This document shows positions 1-5,885 of a stretch of 7,439 nucleotides of DNA, one piece after another. How positions within the stretch are numbered: position 1 is the stretch's first letter; every line of letters starts with the position of its first letter. Where the stretch lies: positions 1 through 7,439 of the forward strand of contig JAJTFU010000184.1 in assembly GCA_021299075.1 (NCBI GenBank), in the 5' to 3' direction. The notes below the pieces were generated by a model. The model ran no database searches and had not been told where the DNA came from. It saw nothing but the letters and a program-made list of their open reading frames with translations. Both the position numbers and the translations under genes were made by a program. Source of the DNA: Novosphingobium sp. (GTDB lineage Bacteria > Pseudomonadota > Alphaproteobacteria > Sphingomonadales > Sphingomonadaceae).

Positions 1-1
1 G

Positions 2-139
2 CACGCACGGCTGGGCTTCACTCTTGCAGGCCGCCTGTCCGGGATCGGGCGCAAACAGGGCCGCTGGCTCGATACGCTCTACATGCAGCGCGCGCTGGGC
101 CAGGGCAGCCAAGAACCGCCCGCTTTCGAACCCAGTTGA
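2..139 (+). CDS. GNAT-family N-acetyltransferase, C-terminal end (phosphinothricin acetyltransferase-like), partial
   Basis: An open frame enters from the left edge and ends at TGA 137-139, leaving 45 residues. They read HARLGFTLAGRLSGIGRKQG and continue through GRWLDTLYMQRALG. The series 'GF…G.L..IGRK.GRWLDT.YMQR.LG' is the usual C-terminal signature of the phosphinothricin/amino-acid N-acetyltransferase (PAT/Bar-like) branch of the GNAT superfamily, which moves an acetyl group from acetyl-CoA to an amine. The acetyl-CoA binding core and the start lie outside the window, so the substrate cannot be judged. The next gene starts 77 bp downstream from its own promoter, so this gene is probably a separate unit. 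The family call is from recalled motif similarity. Confidence 0.75.
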   Translation, partial: HARLGFTLAGRLSGIGRKQGRWLDTLYMQRALGQGSQEPPAFEPS

Positions 140-157
140 CGGCGATCAATTACGGAC

Positions 158-186
158 TTGGCAAGCGGCTTCATTAGGCGTTTAAT
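158..186 (+). promoter_or_regulatory. Predicted sigma-70-type promoter of the monooxygenase gene
   Basis: TTGGCA at 158-163 (5 of 6 match to TTGACA) lies exactly 17 nt before TTTAAT at 181-186 (5 of 6 match to TATAAT). The start codon at 217 is about 30 nt further on, with a Shine-Dalgarno-like GGGAGA at 205-210. The -10 hexamer is the left arm of the palindrome at 181-198, so a protein bound there would block the promoter. This is a sequence match only. Confidence 0.5.
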
Positions 187-198
187 CGCACGATTAAG
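181..198. promoter_or_regulatory. Palindromic operator-like site upstream of the monooxygenase (TetR-like geometry)
   Basis: TTTAATCG-CA-CGATTAAG is an inverted repeat with perfect 7-bp arms (182-188 and 191-197) around a 2-bp centre; the outermost pair does not match. It overlaps the predicted -10 box and ends 18 bp before the ATG at 217, as expected for a repressor operator. A site of the same design lies at 5920-5937 before the second SDR. The compact 16-18 bp symmetry suits a TetR-family dimer, but no such regulator is encoded in the window, so the binding protein is inferred. Confidence 0.5.
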
Positions 199-216
199 AG
201 CGAAGGGAGAGTCGTG

Positions 217-1560
217 ATGAATGCAATCGCCTCATCGGCAACTGCGGGCTCAACCCATGTTGACGTCTTGATCGTTGGCGCAGGGCTAGGCGGGATCGGC
301 TCGGCGGTTCACCTGACCAAGCAATGTCCAGAAAAGACCTATGCAATCTTGGAGATGAAGGACACGTTTGGCGGCACTTGGGTTACGCACCAATATCCTG
401 GAATCCGCTCAGACTCCGACCTCTATACCTACGGCTACAGCTTCAAGCCGTGGGTTGGCCCGCCGATCGCCAGTGGCCAGGCGATCATTGATTATCTGGG
501 CGAGGTGATCGACGAATACGGGCTGGCTTCGCATTTGCGCTATGGCCACCGCATTACCCGCGCCGAATGGTCGAGCGAAGCCGGACAATGGTCCGTCAGC
601 GCGATCCGAGCCGACGGTACCAGCGCCGATTTCACCTGCACCTTTCTCTGGATGTGCCAAGGCTACTACGATCACGAAAACCCATACATGCCGGAATGGC
701 CCGGCATGGGAGATTTTGCTGGACTGCTGGTTCATGCACAGTCCTGGGATCCGGCGACCGACTATTCCGGCAAACGGGTTGTGGTAATCGGTTCCGGTGC
801 TTCTGCCGCCACAATCGTGCCTGCCATGGCCGAGCGAGCGGCGCGGGTCACCATGCTGCAACGATCCCCAACCTATTTTTTGGCGGCGCCCAACGCGAAC
901 GAACTGGCTGATCGACTGCGCCTGATCGGGGTCGATGAACCGACCATCCACCGAATCGTCCGCCAGTCAGTCAACTATGACCACAAGGAGATCACTCGCC
1001 GCTGCCGCGAAGAGCCCGATGCGGTGATCGCAGAACTGAAGGAAGCAATCCGGGCATATGCCGGGCCCGACATAGTCATCGCCGCCACTGGTTTCCGGCT
1101 GAAGGTGATGGGCGGTATCGCTTTCTCGGTCGATGGACAGCCAGTGAACTTTGCCGATACGATCAGCTGGCGCGGAATGATGTTCTCTGGTGTGCCGAAC
1201 CTGGCCTGGATGATGGTCTATTTCCGCAACGCCGCAACATTGCGGGTCGAGCTGATCGGCGAATTCGTTTGCCGCCTGCTGAAACATATGGAGGTGCGGG
1301 GTGCGAAGCGGGCAGAGGTCCGCGTGCCTGATGAACTCGCCGATCTGCCGCGCTTGCCATGGATCGAACCCGACAACTTCAATCCCAATTATTTGCTGCG
1401 CGATCTCGAAAAGTTGCCTGGTCGGCTTGACCGTCCCGAATGGCAAGACAGCCAGGACTATGAGCGCGATCGGGTGGAATGGCCGCAGATTGATCTGGAC
1501 GGTTCCGAATTCGTCTACGATGGGGTTCGAGCCAAAGATCGGGTCACCGAAGCCGCCTAG
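217..1560 (+). CDS. Baeyer-Villiger-type FAD/NADPH monooxygenase (EthA-like) with an apparent internal deletion
   Basis: The 447-residue product belongs to the class B flavin monooxygenases, which use FAD and NADPH to insert oxygen next to a ketone or to oxygenate S/N atoms. Visible motifs are the FAD Rossmann GAGLGG (21-26), GGTWxxxxYPGxxxD (52-66), the Baeyer-Villiger fingerprint FxGxxxHxxxW (F167, G169, H173, W177), the NADPH Rossmann GSGASA (192-197) with R216 behind it, and ATGF (290-293). EthA-like relatives are usually about 490 residues. Here AYAGPD (280-285) runs straight into IVIAATGF, and the segment of roughly 55-60 residues that normally carries the PW.QR and P.GDLF motifs is absent in frame. 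The usual ASWT motif near 337-341 reads NAAT. Activity is therefore doubtful. ATG 217 is preferred to the adjacent GTG 214 because GGGAGA (205-210) is better spaced. The stop shares CTAG with the convergent LysR gene. Confidence 0.88.
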   Translation: MNAIASSATAGSTHVDVLIVGAGLGGIGSAVHLTKQCPEKTYAILEMKDTFGGTWVTHQYPGIRSDSDLYTYGYSFKPWVGPPIASGQAIIDYLGEVIDEYGLASHLRYGHRITRAEWSSEAGQWSVSAIRADGTSADFTCTFLWMCQGYYDHENPYMPEWPGMGDFAGLLVHAQSWDPATDYSGKRVVVIGSGASAATIVPAMAERAARVTMLQRSPTYFLAAPNANELADRLRLIGVDEPTIHRIVRQSVNYDHKEITRRCREEPDAVIAELKEAIRAYAGPDIVIAATGFRLKVMGGIAFSVDGQPVNFADTISWRGMMFSGVPNLAWMMVYFRNAATLRVELIGEFVCRLLKHMEVRGAKRAEVRVPDELADLPRLPWIEPDNFNPNYLLRDLEKLPGRLDRPEWQDSQDYERDRVEWPQIDLDGSEFVYDGVRAKDRVTEAA

Positions 1561-2447
1561 CCCCAGCCGCCGCGACTGGCCCGCCGGACCATCGCCTCGA
1601 TGAAGGCCCGGGTGCCGGCGGAGGTGGCGCGGGCCGGATCAAACACCAGGTTGACCGGAATAGGCTCGACCGGCTCTGGCCGCAGCACTTCGACCAGGCG
1701 GCCCGCCGCCAGGGCATCGGCCACCTGGTAGGACAGGAAGTTGGCGAGGCCCACGCCCGCCTCGGCCGCCGCGATCGCGCCATCGACCGAATTGATCCGC
1801 AAGCGCCGCCGGGGTCCCGTTCGGGACGACACCCCGACGATCCGCCATTCCCGTCCGCCGCGCGGTCCGGTCGAGGCGATCAGCTCGTGGCTGCCAAGAT
1901 CCTCCCCCCGCGCCGGCACACCCTGGCGGGCAAGATAGGCCGGGCTGCCCACGATCACCTCACGCACCGCCCCGATCCGCCGGGCCCGAAGCGCCGAATC
2001 TTCGAGGGCACCAATGCGTACAGCCACATCAATCCCCTCTTCGATCAGGCGGACATTGCGATCGATCAGCATCAGCCGCACGTCGAGACCGGGGTGCAGT
2101 GAAAGGAGTTCGCTGACCACCGGGACAACGTGGCGCTGCCCGAAGGCAACCGGCGCGGTGATCGCGAGTTCGCCCTGCGGCTCCACCAGCATGCCGGCGG
2201 CGCTGCGCTCGCTTTCTGCCAGATCATCAAGCAGCCGCTCGATCCGCGGGAGCAAACCAGCTCCTTCGGCCGTAAGCGCGACAGCCCGAGTGCTGCGCTG
2301 GAACAGCCGGATGCCCAGGTGCTCCTCCAGCCCGGCGATCCCGCGGGTTATCGCCTGTGGGGCCAGACCAAGCCGGCGGGCCGCGCCGCTGAACGATCCG
2401 CTGCGCGCCACTTGTACGAACATGTCATAGGCAGCGAGGCGATCCAT
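1557..2447 (-). CDS. LysR-family transcriptional regulator (CrgA/DhcR-like)
   Basis: The product is a 296-residue LTTR. Residues 1-60 form the winged helix-turn-helix: MDRLAAYDMFVQVARSGSFS, then GAARRLG…QAITRGIAGLEEHLGIRLFQRSTRAVALTAEG. The remainder is the periplasmic-binding-protein-like effector domain, with features usual for the CrgA-type group such as FGQRHVVPVV, 'EGIDVAVRIG', 'GVGLANFLSYQVADALAAGRLVEVL' and a short C-terminal tail. The ATG at 2447 is chosen because LTTRs of this group begin at MDR and GGGGA lies just upstream; in-frame ATGs at 2459 and 2483 would add 4 or 12 residues. It is divergent from the PNPOx-like gene, and a T-N11-A palindrome at 2448-2470 abuts its start, so it probably controls itself and the six-gene operon. 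The inducer is unknown. Its stop overlaps that of the monooxygenase. Confidence 0.93.
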   Translation of the reverse strand: MDRLAAYDMFVQVARSGSFSGAARRLGLAPQAITRGIAGLEEHLGIRLFQRSTRAVALTAEGAGLLPRIERLLDDLAESERSAAGMLVEPQGELAITAPVAFGQRHVVPVVSELLSLHPGLDVRLMLIDRNVRLIEEGIDVAVRIGALEDSALRARRIGAVREVIVGSPAYLARQGVPARGEDLGSHELIASTGPRGGREWRIVGVSSRTGPRRRLRINSVDGAIAAAEAGVGLANFLSYQVADALAAGRLVEVLRPEPVEPIPVNLVFDPARATSAGTRAFIEAMVRRASRGGWG

Positions 2448-2470
2448 ATTATTCCCCATATCGGAATAAT
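2448..2470. promoter_or_regulatory. LysR-type operator: palindrome with T-N11-A core
   Basis: The site has perfect 8-bp arms, ATTATTCC (2448-2455) and GGAATAAT (2463-2470), around a 7-bp centre. Symmetric T and A lie 11 nt apart inside the arms, giving the T-N11-A core known for LysR-type regulators. On the minus strand it ends at the base before the ATG of the LysR gene and covers its GGGGA ribosome-binding region. On the plus strand it lies 17 nt before a TATTAT box. This suits both autorepression and activation of the divergent operon. The role is inferred; the symmetry is seen directly. Confidence 0.6.
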
Positions 2471-2587
2471 CTTGTTCCAGCAAAGCTTATTATCGCACAG
2501 TGCGTGACGAGCTATCTCCCTCCTCGCACGGCCCAGTCCGCTTGCCCCCGACCAAAGGGCCGTGCAACCCGCTCAAGGAGGCAGCCA
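2471..2587 (+). promoter_or_regulatory. Leader and predicted promoter of the PNPOx-led operon
   Basis: The best -10 candidate is TATTAT at 2488-2493 (5 of 6). No good -35 is seen at 17 nt: that position (2465-2470, AATAAT) is the end of the LysR palindrome, an arrangement common for LTTR-activated promoters. The same AT-rich stretch reads GATAAT on the minus strand and could also serve the LysR gene. About 90 nt of leader follow, ending in AAGGAGG at 2575-2581, 6 nt before the ATG at 2588. No terminator-like hairpin or small gene was recognised in the leader. Confidence 0.35.
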
Positions 2588-3226
2588 ATGGCCCGCAACT
2601 ATGTCCACACCCTGTTCAGCGACGCCGCCCGGGCACTCCAAGCCGAGGACGGCTCGCGCGAGGCCTATGCGCGAATGGAGGAAGGTGCCGATGGCATCCC
2701 TGACCAGCTGACCGCGAAGGAAGCTGAATTCATCGCCGCGCGCGACAGCTTTTACCTGGGCACCGTCACCCCCGATGGCTGGCCCTATGTCCAGCATCGC
2801 GGCGGACCGGCGGGCTTCCTGAAGGTGCTGCCGGGCAACCGGCTAGGCTTTGCCGACTATCGCGGCAATCGCCAGCACGTAACCACGGCCAACCTAGACG
2901 CCGACCCGCGCCTGTCGCTGTTCCTGATCGACTATCCCAACCGCCGGCGGCTCAAGCTGCTCGGCCATGGCCGGGTTGTCCGGGCGGATGAAGACCCGGC
3001 CCTGCTCGCTGCGCTGATGCCCGAGGGGTACCGCGCATTGGGCGAGCGGGCCACTGTCATCGACGTGGTCGGGTTTGACTGGAACTGCCCCCAGCACATC
3101 ACCCCGCGCTTTACCGAGGCCGAGATTGCCGACGTGATCCAGCCGCTCGCCCACCAGATCACCCAGCTGCGCGCCGAGGCCGACGCCCTGCACGCCCAAC
3201 TTGCCCGAAAGAATCCAGGAGAATGA
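2588..3226 (+). CDS. Pyridoxamine 5'-phosphate oxidase-like split-barrel flavoprotein
   Basis: The 212-residue product has a PNPOx-like FMN-binding split-barrel at about residues 43-130: 'EFIAARDSFYLGTVTPDGWPYVQHRGGPAGFLKVL', then 'LGFADYRGNRQHVTTANLDADPRLSLFLIDY' and 'RLKLLGHGRVV'. The NCPQHITPRF block (166-175) is typical of a distinct subgroup of the superfamily, different from PdxH. A Leu-rich, probably helical tail follows at 185-207. Family members bind flavin and reduce or oxidise small substrates, or act as flavin/F420 or haem-related proteins; the substrate here is unknown. The ATG at 2588 is chosen for a near-perfect AAGGAGG at 2575-2581; the frame is open upstream to 2504, but that stretch is GC-rich leader with no family resemblance. 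First gene of the operon divergent from the LysR regulator; the next gene starts 3 nt after its stop. Confidence 0.88.
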   Translation: MARNYVHTLFSDAARALQAEDGSREAYARMEEGADGIPDQLTAKEAEFIAARDSFYLGTVTPDGWPYVQHRGGPAGFLKVLPGNRLGFADYRGNRQHVTTANLDADPRLSLFLIDYPNRRRLKLLGHGRVVRADEDPALLAALMPEGYRALGERATVIDVVGFDWNCPQHITPRFTEAEIADVIQPLAHQITQLRAEADALHAQLARKNPGE

Positions 3227-3229
3227 ACG

Positions 3230-3640
3230 ATGACCGAAGCCCTGACGACTGGTGTCCACCATGTTGGCCTAGCCCTTCCCGATATCGAAGCGGCCAAGGA
3301 CTTCTTCTGTGAAGCGCTCGGCTATCGCCTGGTCGGCGGCGTGCCGTCCTACCCGGCCCACTTCGTGAGCGACGGTACGATACTGCTGACGCTGTGGCAG
3401 GTAGAAGATCCGGCCAAGGCAATCGGCTTTGATCGCCGTCGCAATATCGGACTGTATCACCTAGCACTAGGCGTGGCCGATGAAGCCCATCTCGGCATGG
3501 TCCATGCCCGGATCCGCGACTGGCCTGGGGTCGAGATCGAATTCGGCCCCGGCCCGATGCGCGAAGGCTCGGCCGTGCAGCACCTGATCGCCGCGATCCC
3601 CGGCGGGGTCCGCGTCGAATTCGCCATGCCGTTTGTATGA
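3230..3640 (+). CDS. VOC-family (glyoxalase/dioxygenase fold) protein
   Basis: The 136-residue product is the size of a single two-module VOC protein. It starts with the usual 'HHVGLALPDIEAAKDFFCEALGYRLV' module (10-35), and a second module runs from 'LYHLALGVADEAH' (75-87) to the last strand RVEFAMP. Likely metal ligands are H11, H77 and E130; the fourth usual ligand, in the strand near residues 50-56 (GTILLTLW), is not evident. VOC proteins include glyalase-like isomerases, epimerases and extradiol dioxygenases; this one cannot be assigned a reaction. AGGAGA at 3217-3222 precedes the ATG by 7 nt and overlaps the end of the PNPOx gene. The next gene starts over or just after its stop, so it is part of the same transcript. 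Confidence 0.87.
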   Translation: MTEALTTGVHHVGLALPDIEAAKDFFCEALGYRLVGGVPSYPAHFVSDGTILLTLWQVEDPAKAIGFDRRRNIGLYHLALGVADEAHLGMVHARIRDWPGVEIEFGPGPMREGSAVQHLIAAIPGGVRVEFAMPFV

Positions 3641-3648
3641 GGCCCCTC

Positions 3649-4116
3649 ATGGAAGATCGCCCACCGCTCCCGCCCTTCTCCCGCGACACGGCAATTGCCA
3701 AGGTCCGCGCCGCCGAAGATGCCTGGAACAGCCGCGATCCCGCGCGGGTCGCGCTGGCCTATACGCTCGACAGCCGCTGGCGGAACCGCGCCGATTTTCT
3801 GGTCGGCCGCGCGGCGATCAAGGACTTTTTGACCCGCAAGTGGCAGCGCGAGCATGACTATCGGTTGATCAAGGAGCTGTGGGCCTTCACCGAGAACCGC
3901 ATCGCCGTGCGCTTTGCCTATGAATGGCACGACGAGACTGACCAATGGTGGCGCAGTTACGGCAACGAGAACTGGGAATTTGCTGCCAGCGGCCACATGG
4001 CGCGGCGCATTGCCAGCATCAACGATCTGCCGATCCGTGAAAGCGAGCGGCTGTTCCACTGGCCGCAGGGACCGCGTCCGGCTGACCATCCCGGCCTGTC
4101 CGACCTCTCGCTTTAG
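3649..4116 (+). CDS. DUF1348 / nuclear transport factor 2-like (SnoaL-fold) protein
   Basis: The product is 155 residues from ATG 3649, or 159 from ATG 3637. ATG 3637 overlaps the VOC stop as ATGA; ATG 3649 has GAGG (3639-3642) 6 nt upstream and matches the start usual for the family, so it is preferred. The whole protein resembles DUF1348 members: 'RPPLPPFSRDTAIAKVRAAEDAWNSRD', 'SRWRNRADFLVGRAAIKDFLTRKW', 'EHDYRLIKELWAF', 'RIAVRFAYEWHDE', 'WWRSYGNENWEF' and a tail ending in DHPGLSDLSL. The fold is the cone-shaped alpha+beta barrel used by many small isomerases, dehydratases and cyclases. No function is established for the family as far as I know, and the catalytic residues are unclear. The sequence is rich in Trp and Arg. 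Its place between a VOC protein and a thioesterase suggests a role in one catabolic route. Confidence 0.88.
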   Translation: MEDRPPLPPFSRDTAIAKVRAAEDAWNSRDPARVALAYTLDSRWRNRADFLVGRAAIKDFLTRKWQREHDYRLIKELWAFTENRIAVRFAYEWHDETDQWWRSYGNENWEFAASGHMARRIASINDLPIRESERLFHWPQGPRPADHPGLSDLSL

Positions 4117-4134
4117 AGCAATTGCCAGCGCGCG

Positions 4135-4153
4135 AACTTTCCGCCAGAAAGTT
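4135..4153 (+). promoter_or_regulatory. Small hairpin over the ribosome-binding region of the thioesterase gene
   Basis: AACTTTC (4135-4141) and GAAAGTT (4147-4153) are perfect 7-bp complements around a 5-nt loop CGCCA. The hairpin lies in the only sizeable gap (40 nt) inside the six-gene operon and ends 3 nt before the ATG at 4157. It covers the spot where a Shine-Dalgarno sequence would lie; only the weak GAAAG is present. No T-run follows, so it is not a typical intrinsic terminator. The stem has only two G-C pairs, so it may be chance. Confidence 0.3.
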
Positions 4154-4156
4154 GCA

Positions 4157-4603
4157 ATGAGCAACGCAATAATCTGGTGGGGCGGTGAGCGGCCACCCCT
4201 GCAACCGATGACCGCGCTGGGCGACAACGCCATGCCCGGCCATCTTGGCATCGAATTTGTCGACTGCGGCGATGACTGGATCCGGGCGCGGATGCCGGTC
4301 GATGAGCGCACGCAACAGCCGTTCAAGCGGCTCCATGGCGGGGCCTCGGTCGCGCTGGCGGAGACGATCGGGTCGGTCGCAGCCAGCTATTGCGTTGACC
4401 GCGAAAAGTTTGTCGCGGTCGGCATGGAGATCAACGCCAACCACATCCGCCCGGCCTATTCGGGCTGGGTCTATGCCACGGCCCGGCCCGAGGCCCTGGG
4501 CCGCACGACCCAGGTCTGGACAATCCGGATCGAGGACGAGGCGGACAAGCTGATCTGCATCTCACGCTTCACCGTCGCGGTGATTTCGGTGGACCGCAAG
4601 TGA
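4157..4603 (+). CDS. PaaI/YdiI-like hotdog acyl-CoA thioesterase
   Basis: The 148-residue product closely resembles the YdiI/MenI and PaaI hotdog thioesterases, which hydrolyse CoA thioesters of aromatic or other acyl groups. The diagnostic stretch is 'MPVDERTQQPFKRLHGGASV' (46-65) followed by ALAETIGSVAA: HGG at 60-62 and the likely catalytic E69. After it come 'VGMEINANHIRPAYSGWV' (N95, H96), 'GRTTQVWTIRIEDEADKLI' and SRFTVAVI. The ATG at 4157 is chosen because the N-terminal IIWW…MTALGDNAMPGHLGIEF aligns with the usual IW…LNAMGEGNMVGFLDIRF of YdiI; the frame is open further upstream but there lies inside the DUF1348 gene. The start lacks a good Shine-Dalgarno and lies just after a small hairpin. 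Its TGA overlaps the GTG start of the next gene. The role is probably release of CoA from an acyl-CoA product or dead-end intermediate. Confidence 0.9.
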   Translation: MSNAIIWWGGERPPLQPMTALGDNAMPGHLGIEFVDCGDDWIRARMPVDERTQQPFKRLHGGASVALAETIGSVAASYCVDREKFVAVGMEINANHIRPAYSGWVYATARPEALGRTTQVWTIRIEDEADKLICISRFTVAVISVDRK

Positions 4604-5283
4604 GCCAGTCGGTCGCCGTGATTGGGGCGGGCGACCATATCGGCGCGGCCATCGCCCGCCGCTTTGCCGCCGAGGGCTTCCTGGTCCACGCCGGCCGCCG
4701 CAATGGTGAGAAGCTGGCACCTTTGCTGGGCGGCAATATCACCGGCCGCAGCTTGGATGCGCGTGAGAGCGAGGACGTCACGGCCTTTGTCGCCGAAGCA
4801 GAGGCCCGTGCACCGCTGGACCTGGTGGTCTTCAACGTCGGCGCCAACGTCAATTTCCCCCTGACCGAAACGACCGACCGCGTTTTCCGCAAGGTTTGGG
4901 AAATGGCCTGCTATGCCGGGTTCGTCTCGGTCCGCGAAGCGGCCAAGCTGATGCTACCGCGCGGGAGCGGCAAGATCTTCGTCACCGGCGCCACGGCCGG
5001 CCTGCGGGGTAAGCCGGGCTATGCCGCCTTTGCCGCGGCCAAAGCCGGGCTGCGCGCCATGGCGCAATCAGCGGCGCGCGAGCTGTGGCCACAAGGGATT
5101 CACGTCGCTCACCTGGTGATCGATGCCGGGGTCGATACCGAATGGGTCCGCGCGCGGGTGACCGAACGGATCGGGGAAGAGGCTCTGGCCGCCCAGCCCG
5201 AGGCCTATTGGGCGCTCTACAACCAGCCAAAATCCGCCTGGACCTTCGAGCAGGAAATCCGGCCATACGGGGAGAAGTGGTGA
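4600..5283 (+). CDS. Atypical short-chain dehydrogenase/reductase lacking the catalytic Tyr
   Basis: The 227-residue product has an SDR Rossmann fold: N-terminal VAVIGAGDHIGAAIARRFA (5-23), where GAGDHIG replaces the classical TGxxxGIG; NVGAN (79-83) in the place of NNAG; and GIHVAHLVID (166-175) after the helix. At the active site, 'TGATAGLRGKPGYAAFAAAK' (129-148) has F144 where the YxxxK tyrosine should be, with K148 kept, and A/T where the catalytic Ser is expected. The tail WTFEQEIRPYGEKW is one I recall in a subgroup of such SDRs, so the change is probably lineage-wide and not a fresh mutation. The protein may bind NAD(P) without ordinary carbonyl reduction. It starts at GTG 4600, sharing GTGA with the thioesterase stop; its own TGA overlaps the next ATG. 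Both overlaps imply translational coupling. Confidence 0.87.
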   Translation: MSQSVAVIGAGDHIGAAIARRFAAEGFLVHAGRRNGEKLAPLLGGNITGRSLDARESEDVTAFVAEAEARAPLDLVVFNVGANVNFPLTETTDRVFRKVWEMACYAGFVSVREAAKLMLPRGSGKIFVTGATAGLRGKPGYAAFAAAKAGLRAMAQSAARELWPQGIHVAHLVIDAGVDTEWVRARVTERIGEEALAAQPEAYWALYNQPKSAWTFEQEIRPYGEKW

Positions 5284-5885
5284 TGGCGCGCGAGATCGAG
5301 TTCCTGTTTGACTTCGGTGGCCCCAATTCCTGGTTCGTTCACCGCGCGATCCCGGCGATTGAGGCCCGGGGCAAGGTCAAGTTCCGCTATGTGCCGGTTC
5401 TCTTGGGCGGGATCTTCAAGGCCACCGGCAACAAGCCGCCGCTGATGACCTATGGCCATGTCGCCAACAAGGTCGCCTATGACCGGCTGGAGATGCAGCG
5501 CTTCATGACGCAGCACGGCATCAGCGGGTTCCAGTTCAACCCACACTTCCCGGTCAACACCCTGCTGGCGATGCGCGGTGCGATTGCCGCCGAGCGCCTG
5601 GGCTGCGGGCCTGCCTACCGCGAAGCCATGTACACCGCGCTGTGGCAGGACGGGCAAAAGCTGGATGAACAGGACGTCTGGGCGCGGGTGCTGGACCAGG
5701 CCGGACTGGACGGGACCGCGTTTGGCGCACTGGTCGCCGATGAAGCGGTCAAGGCAGAGCTCGTTGCCAGCACCGAAAACGCAGTGGCACGGGGCGCCTT
5801 TGGCGTGCCGACCTTCTTCCTGAGTGACGAGATGTGGTTCGGCAAGGACCGGTTGCGCGACGTAGTGGAGGCGGCGGGCGGCTGA
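5283..5885 (+). CDS. 2-hydroxychromene-2-carboxylate isomerase / kappa-class GST-like protein (DsbA-like fold)
   Basis: The 200-residue product has the thioredoxin-like, helix-inserted fold of the HCCA isomerase/GST-kappa/DsbA family. Visible features are IEFLFDFGGPNSWF (5-18), the kappa-GST-like GNKPPL (49-54), 'NPHFPVNTLLAMRGAIAAERLG' (86-107), the cis-proline loop GAFGVPTFF (171-179, P176) and 'DEMWFGKDRL' (182-191), all near-diagnostic. HCCA isomerase converts a chromene carboxylate to a benzalpyruvate in naphthalene breakdown with glutathione, and GST-kappa is a related transferase. In both, the active Ser is the first Ser of SPxS; here that position is G13 (GPNS), leaving only S16. A related but different reaction is likely. 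Start ATG 5283 overlaps the SDR stop (TGATG), with GGGGAG at 5269-5274. It is the last gene of the six-gene run; no clear terminator follows. Confidence 0.87.
   Translation: MAREIEFLFDFGGPNSWFVHRAIPAIEARGKVKFRYVPVLLGGIFKATGNKPPLMTYGHVANKVAYDRLEMQRFMTQHGISGFQFNPHFPVNTLLAMRGAIAAERLGCGPAYREAMYTALWQDGQKLDEQDVWARVLDQAGLDGTAFGALVADEAVKAELVASTENAVARGAFGVPTFFLSDEMWFGKDRLRDVVEAAGG

Noticed and set aside
3914..4156. Upstream extension of the thioesterase frame inside the DUF1348 gene
   Set aside because: The DUF1348 frame is well supported, and the thioesterase family alignment begins at about 4157.
3457..4326. A 289-codon open frame on the minus strand opposite the VOC, DUF1348 and thioesterase genes
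   Set aside because: It runs antisense to three genes with clear family motifs; its translation shows no recognisable domain and is the shadow expected in GC-rich DNA.
5085..5282. Upstream extension of the HCCA-isomerase-like frame inside the SDR gene
   Set aside because: The extension is Arg/Gly-rich and overlaps a real gene; the ATG at 5283 has a good ribosome site and matches the family's N-terminus.
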